Source: JAXLWB01 sp046328715 (GTDB taxonomy: Bacteria; Chloroflexota; Anaerolineae; Caldilineales; Caldilineaceae). From it: DNA of 64,000 nucleotides. Below, in pieces: positions 46,182 to 55,161 of the stretch. Where the stretch lies: NCBI GenBank assembly GCA_046328715.1, contig JAXLWB010000021.1:1-64000 (forward strand), read 5' to 3'. Both the position numbers and the translations under genes were made by a program. Below the pieces are notes generated by a model. That model worked only from the letters and a program-made list of their open reading frames with translations. It had not been told where the DNA came from and did not search any database. The first letter of the stretch is position 1, and each line of letters starts with the position of its first letter.

Positions 46182-46283
46182 GCCCAATTCGGAGTCTAGC
46201 AGTAAACTCATTTTTGTTTATTGCTTTTTCTCCAATTCCGTTTCACAAACTCTTTTTTCTGTACCAAAGGAGAAAAAATCCCA

Positions 46284-48514
46284 ATGAAACAGATACGTTT
46301 AATTGGAAGCTTGTTGGTGGTGGCGAGCATGTTCTTTTTCCGCCTGTGGCGGAGGATCAGCACCTGCCGCACCAGCAGAAGCTCCACAGCCGCTGCGACC
46401 GACGCACACCGGCCGCCGCCGCCGCCACCAGAAGGCAGCAGCAACCGATACACCAGCCCCTGCGGCAGCCGAAGCAACCAAAGCTCCCGAAGCTGCTGCC
46501 CCGGCTGCTGGCACGGAAGGTAAATGGCCCCATGCCAGCCGATGCCATTCCCTTCCCGGAACCGCCGGAATTGGACTTAGGTGGCAATCCAGTCACACCG
46601 CTGCCCATCGATCAGATCGTCACCTATAAGGCGCTCGACAAGTACAACGAGAGCCCCGTGGGTAAGTGATCTGGTCAAAGCTGGCAAGTGCCCGAGTCAA
46701 GGATCGTCTGCCCAAGGAACCAAAGGTCATCCTCAGGTGGTATGACCAATGGCATTGGCGTCTATGGCGATGTCTGGCGCGACTTCTCTGCTTGTCCCAC
46801 TGCTGGTTGGTTCAACGGTGCTGGTGTGACCTCTGGTTGGTTTGGCATCGAATCGATGTCCTTCAACTACCAATCTCTGGTCAAGACTGGCCCGCTTTAC
46901 CGTGCCAATCAGGACATTGAACCCTTCCCCAACCTGGCCAAGAGCTGGTGGAGCGAAGATGGACATCCAGTGACCATGCACCTGATCGAAGGCGCCAAAT
47001 GGTCGGACGGTGAACCATTCACTGCTGACGATGTCATCTTCACTTGGGAAGATCTGATGAATGATCCGCAGGTTGTGCGTTTGGGTGCCAAAGGAGATGC
47101 GTTCAATACGGATGGCAAACCCACAACCTTAGAAAAGGTTGATGACTTTACCATCAAGTTTACCTTTGCCGCAGTCAAGCCTGTGGAAAAGTATTATCTG
47201 ATGGATGAACAGGACTTCAACATCTCACCTGCCATGTTGTCAGGCGCAACATCCTAAGTACAACAAGGACATGAACTACAAGGACTATTGTATTCTGCCG
47301 CCCGACAAGTTGCCGGTACGTCACCGTAGGCCCCTGGGTTCCAGTCGAATACAAGACCGACGAACTCTTGATCATGCGCCGCAACCCCTACTTCTGGGAA
47401 GTGGACGAAGATGGCAATCAATTGCCCTACATCGATGAAGCAGTCTATAAGGAGTCAAGTGGTGCAGGCCACTTTCAGTGTACGATTGCTGGCGGTTGTG
47501 ACCACACCAACGTGGAAAACCCATCTGCTGAATATCTGACCTCTTTGCAAGCCGCAGCGCAACCCGATGCTCAATTCCAAGATGAACTGGGGTCCTGAAG
47601 ATCTGGGCTTTAACATTCAGCTCAATCAATGGAAACCCTCGGTGTGCAGAATGACCGCGATAAGGCTGTCCGTGCGCTCTTCCGCGACGAAAAGTTCCGC
47701 CAAGCCTTCAGCCATGCTCTGGACGCGATGGTATTGCTCAATCGTTAGTGCGCGGCCCGTTGCTGCGTGGCTTCCCAGGCGGTCTCTATCCAGGTTCACC
47801 TGAATTCGACCCGGCCTCGGTTGTCTATTATAGTTACGATGTCGACAAAGCCAATGCATTGCTTGATGAAATTGGTTTGAAGGATACGGATGGCAATGGC
47901 ATTCGCAACTTCCCAGCCGATGGCCCAGGCAAGGGTGAAGATGTGGTGTTGGGTCTGAATACATCAGAAGATGCAGCAGACACCAAACCGATTGGCGATC
48001 AGGTTGTGATCATGTTGGGCGCGGTTGGCATTAAGATCAATGCCCGCCCACTAAATCGCCAGCAGAACCGGACCAACACCGCTGGCACGTGGGATATGGA
48101 AATTGATCGCTCGGATGTATACAATACGTTTACGTACTACGGCAATCTGGCTGCACCTCTTACCAGAAAAAAAAAACTTTTTATTCTGGAATCGCAAAGG
48201 TAAAAGCTGAACAGTGTGTGCGACGGGAAGAGATAGCCAAACAGCAACGCCTATTGTTCAGCAGGAGTAAGTTAAACGCAAAGGTAAATCAACCACTGGA
48301 ACTATGTCTGGACATTTACGATACAGCATGGCACCATCATCAGCGCAAAGGTTTAGCGATGGGCAAGCGCTTCAACAACATTCCTGGCGGTCTGCCACCC
48401 CACATGTACCAAATGGTGCAGAAGATGCGATTATGTCGGAAACGGTCCTGGACCCGCTGCTGATCAGCAGAAGGAACAAGTCCGCCCGAGGCGATTGCTG
48501 AGTATACAAAGTAA
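46284..48514 (+). pseudogene. Solute-binding lipoprotein of the peptide-type ABC transporter, multiply frameshifted
   Basis: Joined across frames, this is one SBP_bac_5-type extracellular solute-binding lipoprotein of about 740 residues. The start MKQIRLIGSLLVVASMFF continues after one frame change into the lipobox-like SACGGG. Ala/Pro/Thr linker pieces follow in three frames, then PVTPLPIDQIVTYKALDKYN, MTNGIGVYGDVWRDFSACP, GAKWSDGEPFTADDVIFTWE (the family signature), HPKYNKDMNYKD, NPYFWEVDEDGNQLPYIDEA, MNWGPEDLGFNIQLNQW, VRALFRDEKFRQAFSHALD, GFPGGLYPGSPEFDPASV and finally PEAIAEYTK with TAA at 48512. I count at least ten frame changes, mostly explained by single lost bases. AGGAG lies upstream of ATG 46284. 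Either a recently dead gene or a badly sequenced patch; the permeases and ATPases around it argue for a needed gene. Confidence 0.85.
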
Positions 48515-48648
48515 GTCAGTGAGACAGTAAGTCAGTGAGACAGTAAGTCAGTGAGACAGTAAGTCAGTGAGACAGTAAGTCAGTGAGACAGTGAAAGCAA
48601 AGACACTCTCCTACTGACTTACTGTCCTACTGTCCTACTGTATTACTC
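48510..48648. repeat. Five exact 16-bp tandem repeats and their inverted partner
   Basis: AGTAAGTCAGTGAGAC occurs five times without change (48510-48589). After a short loop, CTACTGACTTACTGTCCTAC words (48611-48648) can pair with them. The first unit supplies the TAA stop of the solute-binding gene. Confidence 0.9.
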
Positions 48649-48671
48649 TATCTCTGAGGGCAAAGGTCTTC

Positions 48672-49669
48672 ATGGTCAATTATTTTATTCGCCGAATCGC
48701 CATTTCATTTGTTCTGCTCATCTTTATTTCGACCACCTCATTTTTCATCATTCAATTGCCACCGGGTGATTTTGCGACCACTTACCGCGCATTTCTGGTG
48801 CAAACTGCACATATGACCGAAACAAAGCCGATGAGATGACAGATCTCTACCGCAAACAATATGGGTTAGATCAGCCGATGTACGTCCAGTTTATCACCTG
48901 GATCAAAGGTATTGTGACAGAGGGAAAATTTGGCTATTCCTTTGCCTACCGTAAAGATGCTGGCGAAATTATTTTAGACCGTTTGCCCAAGACACTCATG
49001 CTAGCACTCTGTGCCCATGCGATTTCTAGTTTAATTGGGATTTTTGCAGGAATCTATGTAGCGCCCCGTCAATATGGCTGGGCGGATAATATTCTGGCAT
49101 TTATTGCCTTTATTCTGACTTCGATTCCGCGCTTTTTTATTGCGTTGGTGCTTATGTTTTTGTTGGTGCATGTGTTTAAAGCGCATGACGTTTCCTCGTT
49201 TTTCTCCGTAAATTACGCAGTAGCACCTTGGTCATTCGGTAAGGTTTTGGATTTACTCCAACATATCTGGCCGATTATTTTGATTGCAGGCTTGGGCGGC
49301 GTTGCCCGCAATATGCGTGTGATGCGGGCCAATCTATTGGATGTTTTGAATGCGCAATATGTCACAACAGCACGAGCAAAAGGCTTGCTCGAACGACGAG
49401 TGATGAATCGTCATGCCGTGCCCAATGCGTTGCATCCCATTATTGGCTATCAGGGTACCGTATTGCCCTACTTGATCGAAGGTGAAATTGAGGCGGCAAT
49501 TATCTTTGGCATCCCAAGTTTGGGACCAATACTCTTGACAGCGCTGCGTTCGCAGGACATCTATTTATCGGGTGGTGCGCTGCTCATGACAGCGTCGCTG
49601 ATCATCGCAGGTAATTTACTGGCTGACCTGTTTTTGGCGATTTTGGATCCAAGAATTCGTTACAGTTAA
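48672..49669 (+). pseudogene. Peptide-type ABC transporter permease (OppB/DppB family), one frameshift
   Basis: The first 50 residues (VNYFIRRIAISFVLLIFIST, then FFIIQLPPGDFATTY) lie in one frame from ATG 48672. The remaining 277 residues, from DLYRKQYGLDQPMYVQFITW, lie in another. One lost base near 48823 explains the break. The rest is a complete BPD_transp_1 domain with six membrane segments and the cytoplasmic EAA-type loop (ARAKGLLERRVMNRHAVPNAL), ending LDPRIRYS. With the following permease it forms the membrane channel. If the frame change is real, translation from the internal ATG at 48836 would give a protein lacking its first membrane helix. Confidence 0.88.
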
Positions 49670-49774
49670 TCGACAAGACAAAGGCATTGCTTACATTACC
49701 TGCCCGTAGGTGCAGTTTGTAACCCATACGCATCAAGGTAGGGCGTTCCAACCGAAAAATGCCAGCGGAGTTGT

Positions 49775-49853
49775 GTAGAGGCGGTTCGCAACCGCCGGGC
49801 TGGGATCGACCGACCGACCGGCGGTTGCGAACCGCCTCTACCGCAAATTTTTT
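49775..49853. repeat. Perfect 22-bp inverted repeat with T-run, nested in a larger repeat
   Basis: Arms 49775-49796 and 49820-49841 are fully complementary (GTAGAGGCGGTTCGCAACCG and beyond) with a 23-nt loop containing GACCGACCGACC, then a T-run at 49847-49853. Outer flanks (about 49709-49732 and 49855-49880; also GTGCAG...CTGCAC near 49695 and 49925) pair imperfectly. It fills the 326-nt gap between the two permease genes and could partly terminate the plus-strand transcript. Confidence 0.8.
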
Positions 49854-49995
49854 TAGCTTGATGCCCATGGGCTTGTAACCGCACAATTTGGGTCAAGCGA
49901 AGATCGTGCGGTTCGTAGCTGCACACCACTTGTGCAGATTTATCTCGTCTGTCTAAGAGTTGATCGGAATTGGGAGATCGAGAGGGATTCGTATT

Positions 49996-51126
49996 ATGAC
50001 TGCTGAAGCATTAGAAAGTGTCAGTTCAGAAGTAACCAAAGTTCAAGAGAACGAAAGTTACGCCCAATTGGTTTGGCGACGCTTTCGCCGAAGCAAGGTC
50101 TCGCTCATCGGTGGTGTCATCGTATTGCTTCTTGTGATTCTGGCGGTTTTTGCCGATTTTTTTGCGCCCTATCCGCTGGATCGATATGACTCAAAAGATT
50201 CATTCATTCCACCGAGTCGAATCCACTTTTTCGACAAAGAAGGTAATTTTCATCTACGGCCCTTCACTTACAACAAAGTGATTGCGCTTGACCCCAAGAC
50301 TTTTGTTCCCGATTGGACTGAAGACGACACCAAAATATATCCCATCCACTTCTTCGTAAAGGGCTGGGAATATAAACTGTTCGGTCTATTCCCGACTGAT
50401 CGGCACATGTTTGGCGTTGAAGAAGGTGGCATGATCCATATTCTGGGTACCGATCAATATGGTTCTGACCTATGGAGTAAGGCATGTGAAGCAGGAAGAA
50501 TTTCGCTCAGTATGAGCATTATGGGCACATTGATTAGTGTTTTCATTGGTGCTATTGTGGGTGTGATGTCAGGTTACTATGGGGGCTGGATCGATAACTT
50601 GATTCAACGCTTTGTGGAATTCATCTCGGCCTTTCCGCAATTGGCGCTTTGGCTGGCGCTGGTTGCTATTGTGCCGCGCACCTGGGATTCCTTCCGCATC
50701 TTTTTGATCATCTCCTTTATTTTTGCATTGCTTTCTTGGACAACGTTGGCGCGCGAGGTGCGCAGCAAAATTCTCTCCCTAAAACAGACTGACTTTGTAT
50801 TGGCAGCAAAAGAAAGCGGTGCATCGGATCGTAGAATCATGTTTCTGCATCTATTGCCGAATACGATTAGCCACATCATCGTGGTACTCACTTTAACCAT
50901 CCCAGGCATTATTCTGGCCGAGGCGTTTTTGAGCTTTCTTGGCCTAGGCATTCAGCGACCTCTGGTTAGCTGGGGTCTATTGATGCAAGCGGCACAAAAT
51001 CTTGACACACTAAGCGTGCGGCAATGGATCATCTCACCTGCGGCCTTTATCATTCTCGCTGTGCTTGGTTTTAATCTATTAGGCGATGGACTACGCGATG
51101 CTGCTGATCCCTATTCGACGATGTAA
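49996..51126 (+). CDS. Peptide-type ABC transporter permease (OppC/DppC family)
   Basis: A 376-residue inner-membrane permease. An N-terminal cytoplasmic OppC_N segment (RRFRRSKVSLIGGVIVLLLV) and first helix precede a long external insertion (about 65-150), then HILGTDQYGSDLWSK, the typical OppC signature, and five more membrane segments with the EAA loop (AKESGASDRRIMFLHLLPNT). Ending LGDGLRDAADPYSTM is standard. ATG 49996 is chosen because GAGAGGGA lies 8 nt upstream. Intact, unlike the two genes before it. Confidence 0.93.
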   Translation: MTAEALESVSSEVTKVQENESYAQLVWRRFRRSKVSLIGGVIVLLLVILAVFADFFAPYPLDRYDSKDSFIPPSRIHFFDKEGNFHLRPFTYNKVIALDPKTFVPDWTEDDTKIYPIHFFVKGWEYKLFGLFPTDRHMFGVEEGGMIHILGTDQYGSDLWSKACEAGRISLSMSIMGTLISVFIGAIVGVMSGYYGGWIDNLIQRFVEFISAFPQLALWLALVAIVPRTWDSFRIFLIISFIFALLSWTTLAREVRSKILSLKQTDFVLAAKESGASDRRIMFLHLLPNTISHIIVVLTLTIPGIILAEAFLSFLGLGIQRPLVSWGLLMQAAQNLDTLSVRQWIISPAAFIILAVLGFNLLGDGLRDAADPYSTM

Positions 51127-51137
51127 TCTATTCCGAA

Positions 51138-52928
51138 ATGAAATACGGACAATCTTTTAGCATAACAAGGGTAATTGGGTTAGCCTGTGCAGTACTTTTG
51201 GTCGCTCTTCTTGCCGCATCGCTAGCGCGTACACTTGAAGCATCGAGTTCGCCAACCAGCGCTTGGCTACCATTGAGCACAATTCGTGGGATAGTCGTCA
51301 ACAGCCAAGGACCGGTCGCCGGTGCGACCGTTCGGATTCAGTTGACCGATAGCGTTACCCAAACAGCCGAAGACGGCACATTTGCATTAACCACCTTTAC
51401 GCCCAAGGTAACGAGTGCTTCGCGACCAATCACGTTGACAGCGTGGGCAGATGGTCATTATATTGGTTGGACAACGGCTCTGGTTAACAGCCAGCCAGTG
51501 ACGATTACACTTAACACACATTATAACACTGACAATGTCGAGTATGATTGGTTCACCGAGAATGGCATTGATGGTTCGGCAGCCTGTGGCGAGTGCCATA
51601 CTGCGAATGCCGAGTGGGCGAAAGATGCGCATTCACAAAGTGCGACCAACTATCGCTTTTTGACCCTATACGCCGGAACCGACGTGCATGGTAACCAGAG
51701 CCCGCTCTCACAAGTGGATGTTAAGAGTGGTGTCTATCTACCACCTGATCCTAACCAGCCCTACTACGGTCCAGGCTTCAAGTTGGACAATCCAAATCGA
51801 ACAGGCGTTTGTGCGGCCTGTCATACCCCAGCGGCAGCCAAGATTCCAACCAACAACGGTTGTGGCTGGCAGGGATGTCATACGTCGTACACAGCATCGG
51901 TTTCGGAGCTAGTTCCCGACGGGGCCAGTCCACTAGGCCTGAAGGGCGATGCAGCGGAAGGCATTTCGTGCGAGTTTTGTCACAAGATTGCCAATGTGCA
52001 GATCAACCGCAAGACTGGCACACCATACGATGATTCTCCCGGCATTCTCAGTTTGATGCTGTTGCGTCCACAGGCGGGTGAGGATCTCTTTTTCGGGCCC
52101 TTTGATGATGTTGTACGAACCGATCTTCCGACAGCGCGTGATTCGTACCAACCATTGCAGAAAGAAAGCCAATTCTGTGCAGCCTGCCACTATGGAGTAA
52201 TGGGCGGCGTGGTAGCCAACATGCAAGTCACAGGGGGCGTGCTGGTTTACAGCTCTTTTAAAGAGTGGTCAGACAGTTATAAGACAGGAAAGACCACCCA
52301 GACTTGTCAAGATTGCCATATGCCTGTGGGTGACCATGCGTATTTTGCCTTTCCTGAAAAAGGCGGGCAGATCCGTGATCCAAATCAAATTCACAACCAC
52401 CACATGCTGGGTAAAGGTGACACAGCTTTCATGCAAAGTGCAGTGAGCATGACGGCGACAGCGCAGATGAACAGCAAGTTGTTGGTGGTCAACGTTGACT
52501 TATTGAACGACAAAACCGGCCATGCTGTACCAACCGATTCAGTACTGCATCATGTCATGCTGTTGGTCACAGCCAAAGATAAGAATGGCAAGGCGTTGGC
52601 ACTGCAAAATGGCTCGACGCTGCCAACGTGGGCAGGAAACTATGCCGGACAAGCAGGCAAGCTGTTTGCCAAAGTACTACGCGATACCCAAACAGGTGAA
52701 ATGCCTTCGGCGGCTATTTGGCGCAGTGTAGAAGTGGTGTCCGATACTCGATTAGCACCCTTTGTCCCTGACCACAGCCAATTTCGCTTTACAGCACCGC
52801 AGGGCACAGCAACGGTTGAGGTGAAATTAATCTATCGCCGAGCACCGCAACAATTGATGGAGCAGAAGGGCTGGAACGATGCCGATGTTGTGATGAAGCA
52901 GACAACCATTCCAGTCAAGACGCAGTAA
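51138..52928 (+). CDS. Exported six-haem cytochrome c with N-terminal carboxypeptidase-regulatory-like domain
   Basis: A 596-residue protein with an N-terminal signal/anchor (about 10-32), a small beta domain (STIRGIVVNSQGPVAGATVR, about 47-125), and a multihaem region. Haem motifs are CGECH (from 150), CAACH (225), CGWQGCH (242, an unusual CX4CH spacing), CEFCH (278), CAACH (347) and CQDCH (390). Several extra His residues (IHNHHMLG) could be distal ligands. The C terminus from about 425 is a beta-rich domain. It resembles cytochrome-c554-type electron carriers. It starts 11 nt after the permease gene and precedes the second ATPase, so it is cotranscribed with an uptake system, an odd placement. 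Confidence 0.88.
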   Translation: MKYGQSFSITRVIGLACAVLLVALLAASLARTLEASSSPTSAWLPLSTIRGIVVNSQGPVAGATVRIQLTDSVTQTAEDGTFALTTFTPKVTSASRPITLTAWADGHYIGWTTALVNSQPVTITLNTHYNTDNVEYDWFTENGIDGSAACGECHTANAEWAKDAHSQSATNYRFLTLYAGTDVHGNQSPLSQVDVKSGVYLPPDPNQPYYGPGFKLDNPNRTGVCAACHTPAAAKIPTNNGCGWQGCHTSYTASVSELVPDGASPLGLKGDAAEGISCEFCHKIANVQINRKTGTPYDDSPGILSLMLLRPQAGEDLFFGPFDDVVRTDLPTARDSYQPLQKESQFCAACHYGVMGGVVANMQVTGGVLVYSSFKEWSDSYKTGKTTQTCQDCHMPVGDHAYFAFPEKGGQIRDPNQIHNHHMLGKGDTAFMQSAVSMTATAQMNSKLLVVNVDLLNDKTGHAVPTDSVLHHVMLLVTAKDKNGKALALQNGSTLPTWAGNYAGQAGKLFAKVLRDTQTGEMPSAAIWRSVEVVSDTRLAPFVPDHSQFRFTAPQGTATVEVKLIYRRAPQQLMEQKGWNDADVVMKQTTIPVKTQ

Positions 52929-52986
52929 TCAGCAGATCAAACTCTATCTGAACGAATCGTTGTGTAATCATTTTCTCGAACATTAG

Positions 52987-53997
52987 ATGAACAACAACAA
53001 AATACTCGAAGTCAATAACCTACAGCAGCACTTCCCGATCCATGCAGGATTCTTTCAGCGCGTGGTGGGCCACATCAAGGCGGTCGACGGTATCAGCTTT
53101 AGCTTGAACGAGCGCGAGGTGCTCGGTTTGGTTGGTGAAAGTGGCTGTGGTAAGACGACTGCCGGACGTTCGATTTTGCGTCTTTACGATCCAACCGGCG
53201 GCGAGGTCTGGTACCACAAAGCCGACGGCGAAAAGGTCAACATTGCCTCCATCTCGCAACAAGAGATGAAGCCGTTACGACGCGAACTGCGCATGATCTT
53301 CCAGGATCCCTTCAGTTCGCTCAATCCACGCATGACCGTGCGCGACATCATTGGGGAACCATTGATTATTCACAAGGTCGCACGCGGCAAAGCACTGGAA
53401 GAGCGTGTGGCAGCATTGATGACCTCAGTCGGTCTAAATCCGAACTTTATGCAGCGCTACCCCCACCAATTTTCCGGTGGACAGCGTCAACGTATCGGTC
53501 TTGCCCGCACACTCTCACTCAATCCTCGTCTGATCATCGCCGATGAGCCGGTTTCTGCGCTGGATGTCTCTGTGCAAGCCCAAGTGCTCAACCTGCTGCA
53601 ATCCCTCAAGGAACAGTTGGGCTTGACGCTGATCTTCATCGCACATGATCTCTCGGTTGTGGAGCATATTTCGGATCGCATTGCAGTCATGTATGTTGGC
53701 CACATTGTAGAGTTGGCGGAATCGGAAGCGCTGTTGCGTCATCCGCTCCACCCCTACACCGAAGCGCTCGTGTCGTCGGTGCCGCCAGCCGATCCGGACA
53801 TTCAGGTCAATCGGATTATCCTGGAAGGCGATGTACCTAGCCCCGCCAATCCTCCGAGCGGATGTGTCTTTCATCCTCGTTGTCGCTACGCCAAAGATCG
53901 TTGCAAGAGCGAAATCCCTCTGCTGAGAGAGGTTGAACCCAGCCATTTTGCAGCTTGTCATTTTTCCGAAGAACTGGCATTACAGGGCATTCAATAA
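52987..53997 (+). CDS. Peptide-type ABC transporter ATPase (OppF/DppF family)
   Basis: A 336-residue nucleotide-binding subunit. Walker A GESGCGKTTAGRSIL, Q-loop FQDPFSSLNPRMTV, signature FSGGQRQRIGLAR, Walker B LIIADEPVSALD, H-loop FIAHDLSVV, and a C-terminal Cys-containing oligopeptide-type extension (GCVFHPRCRYAKDRC). ATG 52987; no clear ribosome site. It pairs with the ATPase at 44330 as the second half of the ATP-hydrolysing dimer, although five other genes separate them. Confidence 0.94.
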   Translation: MNNNKILEVNNLQQHFPIHAGFFQRVVGHIKAVDGISFSLNEREVLGLVGESGCGKTTAGRSILRLYDPTGGEVWYHKADGEKVNIASISQQEMKPLRRELRMIFQDPFSSLNPRMTVRDIIGEPLIIHKVARGKALEERVAALMTSVGLNPNFMQRYPHQFSGGQRQRIGLARTLSLNPRLIIADEPVSALDVSVQAQVLNLLQSLKEQLGLTLIFIAHDLSVVEHISDRIAVMYVGHIVELAESEALLRHPLHPYTEALVSSVPPADPDIQVNRIILEGDVPSPANPPSGCVFHPRCRYAKDRCKSEIPLLREVEPSHFAACHFSEELALQGIQ

Positions 53998-54010
53998 ATT
54001 CAGACAGGAA

Positions 54011-54052
54011 GACAGGGAGATGGGGAGACGGCAATCTCCTCATCTCCCTGTC
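54011..54052. repeat. GACAGGGAGATGGGGAGA word hairpin
   Basis: Arms 54011-54028 and 54035-54052 pair over 18 bp with one mismatch and a 6-nt loop; the word run begins at 54003, 6 nt after the stop of the ATPase gene. Confidence 0.8.
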
Positions 54053-54078
54053 TTCTTATCTCAACACCCATACCACCT

Positions 54079-55074
54079 ATGTCCCAACAAACTTCCACAC
54101 CCGAATGGGCATCCCGTCCTTGGGATGGCTCGCTTGTCCGCTATCCCGATCCCGCCATTGAAGTGCTTGATCCACGTTTTGCGAAATTCAAAATCGGCAA
54201 TTCCGTCGTAGAACGCATTGTCACCAACGTCGGCATGCGTTGGGCCGAGGGAGCGGTCTACTTTGGTGACGCTCGCTGTTTGATCTGGAGTGATATTCCC
54301 AACAATCGTATGTTGCGTTGGGATGAAGAGACGGGCGCGGTTTCAGTCTTTCGCCGCTCCTCCAATTACAGCAATGGCAACACGCGTGACCGCCAAGGGC
54401 GTCTGATCACCTGCGAACATGGCACGCGACGTGTCACCCGCACCGAGTATGATGGCTCGATCACGGTCCTGATGGACAGTTATCAGGGCAAACGCCTCAA
54501 TGCGCCGAACGATGTCGTCGTCCATTCAGATGGCAGCATCTGGTTCACCGATCCGGGCTATGGCATTCTGCTTAATTACGAAGGATTCAAGTCGGATTTT
54601 GAGTTACCCTGTTACGTCTATCGGCTCGATCCAACAACAGGCCAGGCAACCGTTGTGGCTGACGATTTTTATAAGCCGAACGGACTTTGCTTCTCTCCAG
54701 ACGAGCGCAAACTCTATATTGTGGATACTGGAGCTAGCCATCACGAGAATGGGCCCGGCCATATTCGTGTCTTTGATGTGGAGGGACAAAAGCTGTTGAA
54801 TGGCAAAGTATTCGTCGATATGCGACCAGGCATGGCGGACGGTATTCGCTGCGACACAGAGGGCAACCTCTGGTCAAGCGCAGGCTGGGTCGGCGCTGGT
54901 TATGATGGCGTACATTGTTTTGCGTCAAATGGCGATTTGATTGGTAAAATTCATCTTCCCGAAATCTGTGCGAACCTCTGTTTTGGGGGGCCGCGCAAGA
55001 ACCGACTCTTTATGGCTGGCAGCCAGTCGATCTATGCGGTCTATGTTGAAGCATTGGGCGCACAGTGGCCGTAA
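54079..55074 (+). CDS. SMP-30/gluconolactonase-family lactonase
   Basis: A 331-residue six-bladed propeller enzyme that hydrolyses sugar lactones. Metal-site residues are visible: Glu in RWAEGAVYF, Asn in RLNAPNDVVV and Asp in GMADGIRCD; SIWFTDPGYG and KPNGLCFSPDERKLYIVDT are typical blade motifs. No signal peptide, so it is cytoplasmic. ATG 54079 has no evident ribosome site. It lies between the transporter and two PhyH-type oxygenases, which suggests that an imported sugar derivative is oxidised to a lactone and opened here; substrate is inferred only. Confidence 0.9.
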   Translation: MSQQTSTPEWASRPWDGSLVRYPDPAIEVLDPRFAKFKIGNSVVERIVTNVGMRWAEGAVYFGDARCLIWSDIPNNRMLRWDEETGAVSVFRRSSNYSNGNTRDRQGRLITCEHGTRRVTRTEYDGSITVLMDSYQGKRLNAPNDVVVHSDGSIWFTDPGYGILLNYEGFKSDFELPCYVYRLDPTTGQATVVADDFYKPNGLCFSPDERKLYIVDTGASHHENGPGHIRVFDVEGQKLLNGKVFVDMRPGMADGIRCDTEGNLWSSAGWVGAGYDGVHCFASNGDLIGKIHLPEICANLCFGGPRKNRLFMAGSQSIYAVYVEALGAQWP

Positions 55075-55083
55075 GTAAATGAA

Positions 55084-55135
55084 GGGTGAGGTTGGAGGGG
55101 TGAGGCATTCTCTCCTCACCCACTCAACCTCACCC
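55084..55135. repeat. GGGTGAGGTTGGAGG word hairpin
   Basis: Arms 55084-55105 and 55114-55135 pair over 22 positions with a 3-nt internal mismatch. It starts 10 nt after the lactonase stop. Confidence 0.8.
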
Positions 55136-55161
55136 CTCCAGTTCTACAAAAAGGAGCAACG

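Noticed and set aside
46303..46629. Separate Ala/Pro-rich small gene at the start of the transporter solute-binding region
   Set aside because: Its sequence is the lipobox and linker of the frameshifted solute-binding protein read in one of its frames.
48510..48648. Tandem array considered as CRISPR
   Set aside because: Units are directly adjacent with no spacers, the unit is only 16 bp, and an inverted arm follows.
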